Notes: generated from the letters alone by a model not told the origin. Counted from the stretch's first letter, positions 44,246 to 53,917 are shown. The stretch is DNA of 64,000 nucleotides from Chitinophaga silvatica (GCF_003419895.1 NZ_QPMM01000002.1:1-64000); one strand, 5' to 3'. Numbers and translations are program-made.

Positions 44246-46582
44246 ATGATTCAACAGCAATCTTCTTTACGGTATCTCGTTCTGATTATAGTTTCAGCCT
44301 TTCTGTGGCCGGAAACAAGCATCGCACAGGAAAAAACATTAAAGCTCTGGTACAATAAACCTGCTAAGGTTTGGGAAGAAACATTGCCATTAGGAAATGG
44401 ACGTTTAGGTATGACACCAGATGGTGGCGTGAACCGGGAGAAGATTGTGTTGAATGATATTACTCTTTGGTCTGGTGCTCCTCAGGATGCAAACAATTAT
44501 GAGGCGTACAAACAATTGCCGGCTATCAGACAGCTGATTAAAGATGGAAGAAATGATGAAGCACAGGCATTAATGGATAAATCATTTGTTTGCACTGGCA
44601 AAGGTTCGGCAGATGTGCCTTTCGGATGTTTTCAAATGTTAGGTGAATTATATCTCGATTATACTACTTCAGGTACAGCCACCAACTATAAACGTACTTT
44701 ATCATTAAATGATGCAGTTGCTACAACCAACTATCAGTTAAATGGTGTCAATTATTCGCGCGAATATTTTACTGATTTTAATGGCGATGTTGCCGTAGTT
44801 CTGCTCAAAGCAGATAAAGCCGGGAAGCTTAATTGCAGAATCGCGATTGGCAGACCAGAAAATGCTACAGTACATATGGAGGGTAAGGAACTCCGGATGT
44901 CTGGCCAGCTAAAAAGCGGTAATGCCAATCCTGGTATGAAATACCTCACAAGAGTACAAACTAAATTAAAAGGTGGATCATTACTAACGGAGAAGGATAC
45001 ACTCATTATTGAAAATGCAACTGAGGCTATTATTTATATATCAACGTCTACTGATTTTAACAACCCGGGTTATAAAGAACAATCACAGCGCCTGATGGCA
45101 GATGCATTGAAGCAGGATTATGCAAAGCAGAGAAATAAACATATTCTGGCTTACCAACGTTTGTTCAATCGCGTTAATGTATCTATAACAGGAAATTCTG
45201 CGATAGATGTGCCTACAGATAAACGGATGCTGAACTTTCACACCGCGCCTGCTGCAGATAACGGATTGCCGGTATTGTTTTATCAGTTTGGAAGATATTT
45301 AAGTATCAGCAGTACCCGTTTGGGTTTGCTGCCTCCTAATTTACAGGGATTATGGGCCAACCAGATACAAACACCGTGGAATGGCGATTACCATCTCGAT
45401 GTAAATGTACAGATGAATCATTGGCCGGTGGAAGTAAGCAACCTGGCAGAGCTTAATCTACCTCTTGCAGCGCTGGTTAAAGGATTGGTGGAGCCAGGAC
45501 AAAGAACTGCCAAAGCATATTATAATGCAGAAGGTTGGGTTGCGCATGTGATTACCAATGTATGGGGATTCACAGAACCTGGTGAAAGTGCTTCATGGGG
45601 AATTACAAAATCTGGTTCGGGTTGGTTGTGTAATAATCTTTGGGAACATTATGCTTTTACAAACGATAAAAAGTATCTGGCCGATATTTACCCTGTGCTT
45701 AAAGGGTCTGCGGCTTTTTATAATAGCATCCTTGTAAAAGATGATAAAACAGGATGGTTGGTTACTTCTCCTTCTTCATCTCCCGAAAATTCCTTCTATC
45801 TGCCAAATGGTAAACATTCAAGTATTTGCAACGGTCCTACAATCGATAATCAGATCATCAGAGAGCTATTCATGAATGTGATCACTGCAGCTAAAACACT
45901 TGGGAATGATGCAGCCTTTGCAGCTACATTGGAACAAAGACTAAAAGAATTACCACCTGCAGGAATGATTGGAAAGGATGGAAGATTAATGGAATGGTTG
46001 GAAGAATATAAGGAAACTGAACCCACTCATCGCCATATTTCACATTTGTACGGATTATATCCCGCATCGCTCATTACTCCTGAAGCCACACCTGAATTGG
46101 CAGAAGCCTGCAAAAAGTCGCTCAATGTGCGAGGCGATGATGGCCCCAGCTGGTCTATTGCCTACAAACAATTATTCTGGGCAAGATTGCATGATGGCAA
46201 CAGGGCATTTAAATTATTCGCAGGGCTAATCAAACCAACCTATAATACTGATATAAACTATGGCCCGGGCGGCGGAATCTATCCTAATATGTTTTCTGCC
46301 GGTCCCCCTTTTCAGATCGATGGTAACTTTGGCGGAACAGCAGCGATCGCTGAAATGTTATTGCAAAGCCATGCTGGTTTTATTGATATTTTGCCTGCCT
46401 TACCTGATGCCTGGAAAGCAGGTGGAGAAATCAAAGGTCTGAAAGCAAGAGGTAACTATTTAGTGGATTTTAAATGGAAAGATGGAATAGTAACCAACTA
46501 TAAGATTAGCAGCTCCAACAATCAGAAAGTGAAAGTGCGGGTGAATGGAGCTATCAAAGAAATTATACCAACAAAGATTTAG
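44246..46582 (+). CDS. GH95 family alpha-L-fucosidase
   Basis: 778 aa, the usual GH95 length, with a signal peptide (LVLIIVSAFLWPETSIAQ). It starts with WYNKPAKVWEETLPLGNGRLG and ITLWSG, typical of the family. The catalytic elements known from Bifidobacterium AfcA are present: DVNVQMNHWPVE near 385-396 (activating Asn residues), TSPSSSPEN near 508-516 (catalytic acid Glu) and QIDGNFGGTAAIAEML near 689-704 (Asp). It should release terminal alpha-1,2-linked L-fucose by inversion; some GH95 members act on L-galactose, a less likely alternative. The stop abuts that of the convergent AraC gene. Confidence 0.93.
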   Translation: MIQQQSSLRYLVLIIVSAFLWPETSIAQEKTLKLWYNKPAKVWEETLPLGNGRLGMTPDGGVNREKIVLNDITLWSGAPQDANNYEAYKQLPAIRQLIKDGRNDEAQALMDKSFVCTGKGSADVPFGCFQMLGELYLDYTTSGTATNYKRTLSLNDAVATTNYQLNGVNYSREYFTDFNGDVAVVLLKADKAGKLNCRIAIGRPENATVHMEGKELRMSGQLKSGNANPGMKYLTRVQTKLKGGSLLTEKDTLIIENATEAIIYISTSTDFNNPGYKEQSQRLMADALKQDYAKQRNKHILAYQRLFNRVNVSITGNSAIDVPTDKRMLNFHTAPAADNGLPVLFYQFGRYLSISSTRLGLLPPNLQGLWANQIQTPWNGDYHLDVNVQMNHWPVEVSNLAELNLPLAALVKGLVEPGQRTAKAYYNAEGWVAHVITNVWGFTEPGESASWGITKSGSGWLCNNLWEHYAFTNDKKYLADIYPVLKGSAAFYNSILVKDDKTGWLVTSPSSSPENSFYLPNGKHSSICNGPTIDNQIIRELFMNVITAAKTLGNDAAFAATLEQRLKELPPAGMIGKDGRLMEWLEEYKETEPTHRHISHLYGLYPASLITPEATPELAEACKKSLNVRGDDGPSWSIAYKQLFWARLHDGNRAFKLFAGLIKPTYNTDINYGPGGGIYPNMFSAGPPFQIDGNFGGTAAIAEMLLQSHAGFIDILPALPDAWKAGGEIKGLKARGNYLVDFKWKDGIVTNYKISSSNNQKVKVRVNGAIKEIIPTKI

Positions 46583-47458
46583 TTATAGTGAAGAAACCTC
46601 TCGTTTATACTCACGAGGGGTTTTACCTTTTATTTTTTTGAAGAATCGATTAAAGTGCGTGGTATTTCGGTATCCGCACTTATTCGATAATTCAACCATC
46701 GACATCTCCTTCTCCTGTAATAATCTGCAAGCATACCCTATTCTTAATTCATTTACAAAATAGGTAAATGACTTTTGTGTTCTGCTCTTAAAAAACCTGC
46801 AAAAAGAGTGTACATTAATACCTGCTATGGCAGCTATTTCAGATAAAGGAATATCCCTTTTAAAGTGTCGGAAAATATACTTAAATATATCATCCATCCT
46901 GGTTTGATCTTTATCGTTATATGGATTTACATAATTAGTGCCGGCCAGAAATTCATAACTTTTAGCTGTCATCATTTTATGTAATAAAGTGATGAAGGAA
47001 ATAGTCTGTTGCAAATCCTGTTGCTGCAACATTTGCTGCATTAGCGCTACTATCTCCGTTTTTACAGGCCCATGAAATTGTACTCCCCGCTGGGCTTTTT
47101 TTAACCAGGATTTAACCGCGTTAGTATTGGTAAATGATGATAAATGTTCGGTCAAAAGATCAGGAGAAATATAAAGCGCTAAAGATCTTGCCTGTAACTT
47201 ATCCCTGCCTTCAAAATATTTCTGTTCATTAATCCAGACATGAGGAGTACCCGACCCTACAAAGATCAATTCACCACTGTCGAAATAACTTATATTATCT
47301 CCTATGATTCGGCGGCCGGCACTTTCTACTACATATACCAGTTGGCACTCGTGATGAAAGTGAAATTCAGTGGAAAAGAAAGGCTGAGTAATTTCCTTAA
47401 CCAGGAAAACACTCTGCTCTAAGGCTTTATCACCAGGTATTGCAAAAAGAGGCTTCAT
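46583..47458 (-). CDS. AraC-family regulator of the fucose locus
   Basis: 291 aa. N-terminal cupin sensor (about 15-110, with FHFHHECQLVYVVESAGRRIIGD and FVGSGTPHVW) and C-terminal pair of helix-turn-helix motifs (about 185-288, IPLSEIAAIAGINVHSFCRFFKS and MVELSNKCGYRNTTHFNRFFKKIKGKTPREYKRE). It is transcribed between the two fucose operons: convergent with GH95, divergent from the SDR gene. The 33-bp box at 47488-47520 lies 30 bp upstream of its start and a near-identical one precedes susC, so it is the obvious regulator of both operons and possibly of itself. L-fucose or a metabolite is the likely inducer. Confidence 0.92.
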   Translation of the reverse strand: MKPLFAIPGDKALEQSVFLVKEITQPFFSTEFHFHHECQLVYVVESAGRRIIGDNISYFDSGELIFVGSGTPHVWINEQKYFEGRDKLQARSLALYISPDLLTEHLSSFTNTNAVKSWLKKAQRGVQFHGPVKTEIVALMQQMLQQQDLQQTISFITLLHKMMTAKSYEFLAGTNYVNPYNDKDQTRMDDIFKYIFRHFKRDIPLSEIAAIAGINVHSFCRFFKSRTQKSFTYFVNELRIGYACRLLQEKEMSMVELSNKCGYRNTTHFNRFFKKIKGKTPREYKREVSSL

Positions 47459-47487
47459 ATTACCATACTAAAATATAGAAATTGGAA

Positions 47488-47520
47488 AATAAAGTCAAGA
47501 TAGTGTTTATTTAAGTCAAT
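47488..47520 (+). promoter_or_regulatory. AraC-type operator between araC and the SDR operon
   Basis: Second copy of the 33-bp box (31 of 33 bases identical to 39413-39445), again with AAGTCAA half-sites 21 bp apart and again ending exactly 30 bp before a -7 element (47551). Lying in the divergent gap, it could also act on the araC promoter. Confidence 0.82.
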
Positions 47521-47550
47521 ATACCCAGTAGCAATTCGGTAATCCCTGCT

Positions 47551-47558
47551 TACTTTTG
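47551..47558 (+). promoter_or_regulatory. -7 element of the SDR-enolase-symporter operon
   Basis: TACTTTTG matches TAnnTTTG, with the start codon at 47602 giving a leader of about 37 nt. No -33 TTTG, consistent with activator dependence. Confidence 0.65.
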
Positions 47559-47601
47559 GAGAAGTACATTAGATTACCATCATCCACGTTAAAGAGAAAT
47601 A

Positions 47602-48369
47602 ATGAGCTTGAAAGACAAAATAGTGCTGATTACCGGTGGGGCCTCTGGTATTGGTCAGGCTTGTGTAGAAGCCTATGCACAACAAGGAGCAATAGTTGCT
47701 GTACTGGATAAAGATGAAACTGCCTTGCAGCTGCTGCAATCCCAATTAGGTTCACCACATAGTTTTATTTTGGCAGATTTGAAAAACAGCAATGCGATTC
47801 GAGAGGCTATTCAGCAAGTGATAAAAACCTATGGTCATCTTCATGCTATTCACAACAATGCAGGTATTGCTTCTCCTTCCAAACCTTTACATGAAACCAG
47901 TGAAGATGAGTGGGAAGAAATTATGGATGTAAATATTCGAAGTATCTATTATACTACACGTTTTGGTTTCGAAGCACTAAAAGCTGTAAAAGGTTGTATA
48001 CTCAATACCAGCAGTATGGTAGGAGAAATAGGGCAGGATAATCATGCCGCTTATGTAGCTAGTAAGGGAGCCGTGAGTGCACTTACTAAGGCTATGGCCC
48101 TCGATTATGCACCTTATGGTATTCGTGTAAATGCTGTGGCTCCGGCTGGAGTATGGACGCCAATGCTTCGCAAATGGAGCCAGGAGCAACCTGTTCCCGG
48201 CAAAATTGAGCAATATCTGAATAATATTCATGCACTTGGTTATTGCCCCGAAGCCAATGAAATAGCCGACGTATGTGTTTTCCTTTTATCAGATCAGGCA
48301 CGTTTTGTTACTGGTTGTATTATGCCTGTAAGTGGTGGTGCTGAACTGGGATATAAACATAGTATGTAG
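47602..48369 (+). CDS. SDR dehydrogenase of the fucose oxidation pathway
   Basis: 255 aa classical short-chain dehydrogenase. Cofactor motif TGGASGIG at 11-18 with an acidic residue at the end of the second strand (VAVLDKDE), favouring NAD; catalytic Ser in NTSSMVG near 137-143 and YVASK near 152-156. In the non-phosphorylated fucose pathway two steps use SDR enzymes: L-fucose to fuconolactone, and 2-keto-3-deoxy-L-fuconate to the 2,4-diketo acid. Position next to the fuconate dehydratase fits either; I lean to the second. First gene of the operon, 36 bp before the enolase gene. Confidence 0.8.
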   Translation: MSLKDKIVLITGGASGIGQACVEAYAQQGAIVAVLDKDETALQLLQSQLGSPHSFILADLKNSNAIREAIQQVIKTYGHLHAIHNNAGIASPSKPLHETSEDEWEEIMDVNIRSIYYTTRFGFEALKAVKGCILNTSSMVGEIGQDNHAAYVASKGAVSALTKAMALDYAPYGIRVNAVAPAGVWTPMLRKWSQEQPVPGKIEQYLNNIHALGYCPEANEIADVCVFLLSDQARFVTGCIMPVSGGAELGYKHSM

Positions 48370-48405
48370 AAATAAGAACCCAACTTCTCTATAAACGAAA
48401 GATAA

Positions 48406-49647
48406 ATGATCAAAAACATAATTGTAAAGGATGCCCGGTTCCCATTGAAAGGCGGTGCTGGTAGTGATGCGGTACATCAAAATCCAATTTATTCTTATAC
48501 TGTAGCCTGTTTATACGATGATAAGGGCAATTGCGGAACCGGCCTGGCTTTTACTCTCGGCGCCGGTAATGAACTGGTATGTGCCGCCGCCAGATTTTAT
48601 GGCGAAAAACTAATAGGGAAAGACCTTACAGAGATCATGGCATCATTCGGAGATTGGTTTAGGCAACGGTCTGATGAGCAACAATTCAGATGGTTAGGCC
48701 CACACAAAGGAGTAGTGCATCTCGCACTGGCTGCTGTTACCAATGCCTGTTATGACCTGTGGGCCAAACAACAACAGGTACCCCTTTGGAAACTCCTGTT
48801 AAATCTGAGTCCTGAACAATTAGTAAATACACTCGATCTTTCCTATCTGGAAGAAGTGCTTAGCAGAAAAGAAGCAATCGATATGCTTGCAGAAGCTTCT
48901 GATAGTCGGAATACCCGTGAACAAATACTTCAAAATGGATATCCTGCCTACGATACATCTGCCGGGTGGTTCAACTACCCCGATGAACAATTGGAAGCAA
49001 ATTGCAAACAGGCATTAGAGAAAGGATTTCGTGCGCTGAAATTAAAAGTAGGTTCCAGAAATCCGGATACGGATATACGTAGAGCTAATATTGTGAGAAA
49101 TGTAGTGGGGCCGGATATTAAAGTAATGGTGGATGCAAACCAGCAATGGAATTTACCGCAGGCAATTTCTATTGGTAAAAGGCTGGCGGATATTAATCCT
49201 TATTGGATAGAAGAACCAACACATCCGGATGATGTGCTATCACATAAAATATTAGCTGATGCTCTGGCGCCATTAAAGCTGGCTGTTGGTGAGCATGTTC
49301 CGAATAAAGTAATTTTTAAAAACTATTTGCAAACCGGATGTGCAGGATTTATACAGGTAGATGCTGTTAGGGTAGGTGGAGTAAGTGAATTTATTACTGT
49401 AAGTCTTCTTTGTAAAAAATTTGGAGTACCTGTTGTGCCGCATGTTGGCGATATGGGGCAGTTACATCAGCATCTGGTATTATTTAATCATATTGGTATG
49501 GGGCATGAAGCCTTATTTCTTGAACATATTCCACACCTGCGCGAATATTTCGTAAATCCTGCTTCTATAGTTGATGGACATTATCAAACACCTCAGGAAC
49601 CTGGTAGTAGTTGTGACTTACTTTCTATAAATTCTTTTGCAGGATGA
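48406..49647 (+). CDS. L-fuconate dehydratase-like enolase
   Basis: 413 aa enolase superfamily protein of the mandelate racemase group, very likely converting L-fuconate to 2-keto-3-deoxy-L-fuconate in the cytosol. Seen: LGPHKGVVHLALAAVTNACYDLWAK near 105-129, the GYPAYDTSAGWFNYPDE segment typical of fuconate dehydratases, the KLKVG catalytic Lys near 212-216, metal ligands in VMVDANQQW, WIEEPTHPDD and AVGEH, and the late PHVGDMGQLHQHL with the catalytic His. A related sugar-acid dehydratase is possible but the GH95 context favours fuconate. It overlaps the symporter start by ATGA. Confidence 0.88.
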   Translation: MIKNIIVKDARFPLKGGAGSDAVHQNPIYSYTVACLYDDKGNCGTGLAFTLGAGNELVCAAARFYGEKLIGKDLTEIMASFGDWFRQRSDEQQFRWLGPHKGVVHLALAAVTNACYDLWAKQQQVPLWKLLLNLSPEQLVNTLDLSYLEEVLSRKEAIDMLAEASDSRNTREQILQNGYPAYDTSAGWFNYPDEQLEANCKQALEKGFRALKLKVGSRNPDTDIRRANIVRNVVGPDIKVMVDANQQWNLPQAISIGKRLADINPYWIEEPTHPDDVLSHKILADALAPLKLAVGEHVPNKVIFKNYLQTGCAGFIQVDAVRVGGVSEFITVSLLCKKFGVPVVPHVGDMGQLHQHLVLFNHIGMGHEALFLEHIPHLREYFVNPASIVDGHYQTPQEPGSSCDLLSINSFAG

Positions 49648-51266
49648 TTGCAACCACAGATATTATCATCAGCATCAGCTACATTATTTTCATTGTAGCA
49701 TTAGGCTTTTGGGCAGGCTTGTCTGGCAAAAAAAATAAGACTGAAGCCGGGGAATACTTCCTTGCCGGAAAAACCTTAAAGTGGCCGATAATAGGCATGG
49801 CATTATTTGCTACCAATATATCTTGCCTTCACCTGGTTAGCCTTGCACAGAGCGGATTTGATTCGGGGCTACTGGCCGGGAATTTTGAGTGGATGGCTGC
49901 TTTCACATTAATATTACTTGCACTATTTTTTGTACCATTCTATATTCGATCGGAAGTTGCTACCCTGCCTGATTTTCTTGAACAACGTTATAATCGCGCC
50001 TGCCGCGATTGGCTGGCATTAATTTCAGTTGTATCGGCTATAGTTATACACATTGCTTTTTCATTTTTGGCTGGTGGAATTGTACTGGAAACCCTGTTTG
50101 GCATTGATATGTTTACCAGTATAATTGCTATTGCAGTGGTAACCGGTGCTTATACCGTGGTAGGTGGACTTAGAGCTGTTGTGGTAACGGAAACAGTACA
50201 AACCATTGTTTTGCTGGCAGGAGCTGTAATTATTACAGTTTTATCCTGGCATCATGCAGGAGGCTGGAAACCCGTGTTGGAAGTACTCAGCAGCAATCAG
50301 CAACTCGATAAGCTTTCTATGTTGCATGGTCCATCAGATCCTAATGGTCTCCCCTGGTATGCTGTATTTTTAGGTTATCCGGTTATAGGAATTTGGTATT
50401 GGTGTGCCGATCAGACAATTGTGCAGCGTGTATTGGGTGCTAAGGATGAAAATCATGCACGTACTGGTGCTTTGTTTTGTGGTTTTATAAAAATTCTACC
50501 TGTTTTTATTTTTATTCTGCCTGGTTTGTTTGCTTATGTGCTGTACAAGCAGGGAACCCTGGATCTGGAAGTATTACGGCAGGCAGACGGCCAGCTGCAT
50601 ACCAAAGGAATTTATTCGGTGATGATCACCCGGTTAGTACCCAAAGGATTGGTTGGCGTGTTGGTGGCAGCCTTGATATCCGGACTTATGAGCCAGATTT
50701 CCGGAGCATTGAACTCAATAGCCACATTGGTTAGTTACGATCTGTATAAAAGAAATAAACCACAGGCAACAGACAGTAAGCTGGTTACAGTAGGCAGAAT
50801 TGCCGCAGTACTGGCCTTATTGCTCTCTATTGGACTCTTGCCTTTATTAAATAGGTATGAAAGTCTTTTTATAGGGATTAATGACGTTATATCACATATT
50901 GCGCCACCAATAACCTGTGTATTTCTGTTAGGCATCTTCTGGAAGAAGGCTTCAGCCAGGGCCGCGCAATATACCTTATGGATTGGGTCGCTGCTGGGAG
51001 CCACAGTTTATTTTGTGGGAAAGATCTATCCGCTGAATGTTCCTGCATTGTTAATTGCATTTTACCTGTTTCTGGCCTGTGTATTCTTACAGGTGACGCT
51101 ATCTTTCGTTTATCCAATGCAGCATACTGCTGCAAGTAGTAAGCTCTATTGGGAGAGTCCTTTGGCGCCTTTACGGGATAAAGGTTGGCCAGGGATAGCC
51201 AATTACAAAGTGCTTTCTTTGCTTTTAATACTGATAATGGTGGTGTTATATTGGCTATTCCGTTAA
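49644..51266 (+). CDS. sodium/solute symporter (SSS family), probable fucose transporter
   Basis: 540 aa inner-membrane protein with about 13-14 helices. SSS family features: GFWAGLSGKKNKTEAGEYFLAGKTLKWPIIGMALFATNIS near 21-60 (first helices and sodium site), AYTVVGGLRAVVVTETVQTIVL near 171-192, WYWCADQTIVQRVLGAKDENHARTG near 251-275, and GLMSQISGALNSIATLVSYDLYK near 348-370. It resembles SglT-type sugar carriers. Translational coupling with the fuconate dehydratase gene suggests it carries L-fucose or another acid or sugar of this pathway; the substrate is inferred from context. Confidence 0.87.
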   Translation: MIATTDIIISISYIIFIVALGFWAGLSGKKNKTEAGEYFLAGKTLKWPIIGMALFATNISCLHLVSLAQSGFDSGLLAGNFEWMAAFTLILLALFFVPFYIRSEVATLPDFLEQRYNRACRDWLALISVVSAIVIHIAFSFLAGGIVLETLFGIDMFTSIIAIAVVTGAYTVVGGLRAVVVTETVQTIVLLAGAVIITVLSWHHAGGWKPVLEVLSSNQQLDKLSMLHGPSDPNGLPWYAVFLGYPVIGIWYWCADQTIVQRVLGAKDENHARTGALFCGFIKILPVFIFILPGLFAYVLYKQGTLDLEVLRQADGQLHTKGIYSVMITRLVPKGLVGVLVAALISGLMSQISGALNSIATLVSYDLYKRNKPQATDSKLVTVGRIAAVLALLLSIGLLPLLNRYESLFIGINDVISHIAPPITCVFLLGIFWKKASARAAQYTLWIGSLLGATVYFVGKIYPLNVPALLIAFYLFLACVFLQVTLSFVYPMQHTAASSKLYWESPLAPLRDKGWPGIANYKVLSLLLILIMVVLYWLFR

Positions 51267-51439
51267 TATCAAATCAATGAATATCATCATGTTAATTTTC
51301 ATATAATGAAAATTAGCGAAGCCTAAATTCCTAGCTTCTTGACATTCTTTACTCTTTTGCAAGAAACTTTAACCCTTTCTTTACTATTTGCGTAGAAAAA
51401 AGTCCTAAATTCAAGGATAGGTTAAAAGTCAATAAAGCT

Positions 51440-53842
51440 ATGCAAAGACACATCAACAAAGTAGCCGTTTTAGGCTCGGGAGTAATGGGATCAAGAATAG
51501 CCTGTCATTTTGCAGGTATTGGCGTTCAGGTTTTACTGCTGGACATAGCACCGAAAGAACTGAACGATGCTGAAAAGAAAAAAAATCTTACGCTAGATAA
51601 TCCCGCTGTGAAGAACCGGATTGTGAACGATGCGCTGCAGGCCGCAATAAAATCAAACCCTTCACCAGTATATACCAAAGACGTTGTAAAACGTATTCAA
51701 ACAGGGAATTTTACCGACGATATGAAACGTATCGCCGAGGTAGATTGGATCATTGAAGTAGTTGTTGAGAATCTTGATGTTAAGAAAACTGTTTTTGAAC
51801 AGGTCGAAAAATTTAGAAAGCCAGGAACACTAATCTCTTCCAACACTTCCGGTATTCCTATTCACCTGATGACGGAAGGCAGAAGTGCCGACTTCCAGAA
51901 ATATTTCTGCGGTACTCACTTCTTCAATCCTCCTCGTTACCTCCGTTTATTAGAAATTATACCAACTCCACATACCGATCCTGCAGTAATAGATTTTCTC
52001 ATGCATTACGGGGATTTATATCTTGGGAAAACAACAGTACTGTGTAAAGATACTCCTGCATTTATTGCCAATAGGGTAGGTGTATTTTCTATCATGGCTA
52101 TTTTCCATATCATGCAGGAAATGGGATTAGGTATCGATGAAATTGATTCATTAACCGGACCAGTAATCGGCCGGCCAAAATCCGCTACATTTCGTACAGC
52201 CGATGTTGTGGGTATAGATACTCTCGTAAGAGTGGCTAAAGGAGTAATGGATAATTGCCCGCAGGATGAAGCTATCGGCATCTTCCAAATTCCTCCTTTC
52301 CTGCAAAAAGTAGTAGAAAACAATTGGCTGGGCGATAAAACCGGCCAGGGCTTCTACAAGAAAACAAAAGGGGAAGGCGGTAGTAAAGAGATCTTAACGC
52401 TCAACTTACAGACAATGGAATACGGACCTAAACAAAAGGCCCGTTTCGCAAGTATAGATGCCGCCAAACCAGTAGAAGATCTGAAGAAACGTATCAAAAT
52501 GCTTGCCGCTGCAACAGATAAAGCGGGTGAATTCTATCGCAGCTTCCATGCTTATCTGTTCTCCTACGTATCTCACAGAATTCCGGAAATTGCGGATGAC
52601 CTCTATAAAGTTGATGATGCCATGAAAGCTGGTTTCGGTTGGGAAATCGGGCCATTCGAATCATGGGATCTTTTAGGAGTGGAAACTTCCGTAAAACTAA
52701 TTGAAGAAAAAGGTTTAACCGTTGCTCAATGGGTGAAAGATATGCTCGTCAAAGGCATTTCATCTTTCTACAAAATTGAAAACGGAAAAAAATTATACTA
52801 CGATATTACTACCCAAACCTACAAACAGTTACCTGGAGAAGGCGACTTCATTATTCTGGAGAATTACTCCAATAATGTTGTCTGGAAGAACAGTGCTTGT
52901 AGCTTAATTGACATAGGCGACGGTGTTGTATGTTTCGATTGGAAAACAAAGATGAATACCATCGGAGGAGAAGTGCTGGATGGCCTCAATAAAGCCATCG
53001 ACAGGGCAGAGAAAGACTTCCGCGGATTGGTAGTTGCCAATGAAGGCACTAACTTTTCTGCAGGTGCTAATGTTGGAATGATATTCATGTTGGCTGCCGA
53101 ACAGGAGTTCGACGAACTGGATATGGCTATCAGACTATTCCAGCGTAGTACTATGCGCCTGCGCTATTCCTCTATTCCCGTTGTGGTGGCGCCACATGCA
53201 CTTACACTGGGTGGTGGTTGCGAAATGGCATTGCATGCAGATAAAGTGCAGGCTGCTGCTGAAACCTATATCGGATTAGTAGAACTAGGTGTTGGGCTGA
53301 TCCCTGGTGGTGGCGGTACTAAAGAAATGACCCTCCGTGCAAGCCTCGAATTTAAACCTGGCCGTATCGAAGAAGAACCGTTAAAAGACTACTTCATGAC
53401 CGTAGCTACTGCAAAGGTGGCTACCAGCGGTTTCGAAGGCTACGATATGGGTGTTTTGCGCAAAGGTCATGATGAAATTACAATGAACCCGGGCCGCCTG
53501 ATTGCCGACGCCAAGAAGAGCGTCATTGCAATAGCAGACGAAGGATATACCCGCCCGGTAGAAAGAACCGATATTAAGGTAATGGGCCGTAGTGCATTAG
53601 GTGCATTACTCTCTGGCGTATATGCAATGAAGTTTGGTAACTATATTTCTGAACACGATCAGAAAGTGGCGAATAAACTGGCTTATGTAATGTGCGGCGG
53701 TGACCTCACCGAACCATCATTGGTAAGCGAACAATACCTGTTGGATCTCGAAAGAGAGGCTTTCCTCAGTTTATGCGGTGAGCGTAAAACATTGGAACGC
53801 CTGCAAAGCGTGATTAAAACAGGTAGACCAATCAGAAACTAA
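51440..53842 (+). CDS. 3-hydroxyacyl-CoA dehydrogenase / enoyl-CoA hydratase
   Basis: 800 aa beta-oxidation enzyme. NAD motif VLGSGVMGSRIACHFAGIGVQVLLLD at 10-35, then the 3HCDH N-terminal domain with SNTSGIPI and CGTHFFNPPRYLRLLEIIP (catalytic His-Glu region) near 133-176, the C-terminal 3HCDH helices, and a crotonase-like domain from about 490 (AGANVGMIFML, GGGCEMALHADKVQAAAETYIGLVELGVGLIPGGGGTKEM). The order dehydrogenase first, hydratase second is the reverse of E. coli FadB/FadJ and is common in Bacteroidota. Thiolase and acyl-CoA dehydrogenase genes are not adjacent. A strong terminator follows. Confidence 0.93.
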   Translation: MQRHINKVAVLGSGVMGSRIACHFAGIGVQVLLLDIAPKELNDAEKKKNLTLDNPAVKNRIVNDALQAAIKSNPSPVYTKDVVKRIQTGNFTDDMKRIAEVDWIIEVVVENLDVKKTVFEQVEKFRKPGTLISSNTSGIPIHLMTEGRSADFQKYFCGTHFFNPPRYLRLLEIIPTPHTDPAVIDFLMHYGDLYLGKTTVLCKDTPAFIANRVGVFSIMAIFHIMQEMGLGIDEIDSLTGPVIGRPKSATFRTADVVGIDTLVRVAKGVMDNCPQDEAIGIFQIPPFLQKVVENNWLGDKTGQGFYKKTKGEGGSKEILTLNLQTMEYGPKQKARFASIDAAKPVEDLKKRIKMLAAATDKAGEFYRSFHAYLFSYVSHRIPEIADDLYKVDDAMKAGFGWEIGPFESWDLLGVETSVKLIEEKGLTVAQWVKDMLVKGISSFYKIENGKKLYYDITTQTYKQLPGEGDFIILENYSNNVVWKNSACSLIDIGDGVVCFDWKTKMNTIGGEVLDGLNKAIDRAEKDFRGLVVANEGTNFSAGANVGMIFMLAAEQEFDELDMAIRLFQRSTMRLRYSSIPVVVAPHALTLGGGCEMALHADKVQAAAETYIGLVELGVGLIPGGGGTKEMTLRASLEFKPGRIEEEPLKDYFMTVATAKVATSGFEGYDMGVLRKGHDEITMNPGRLIADAKKSVIAIADEGYTRPVERTDIKVMGRSALGALLSGVYAMKFGNYISEHDQKVANKLAYVMCGGDLTEPSLVSEQYLLDLEREAFLSLCGERKTLERLQSVIKTGRPIRN

Positions 53843-53859
53843 CTTTTACCAGTTTTTTT

Positions 53860-53917
53860 AAAGGGAAATGTAGAGTGATTAGCCATAAGATCATTTACTG
53901 CATTTCCCTTTTTTTAT
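53860..53917 (+). terminator. terminator after the beta-oxidation gene
   Basis: AAAGGGAAATG at 53860-53870 pairs with CATTTCCCTTT at 53901-53911, with partial inner pairing of the 30-nt loop, followed by TTTTTTAT. It lies 18 bp after the stop. Confidence 0.85.
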
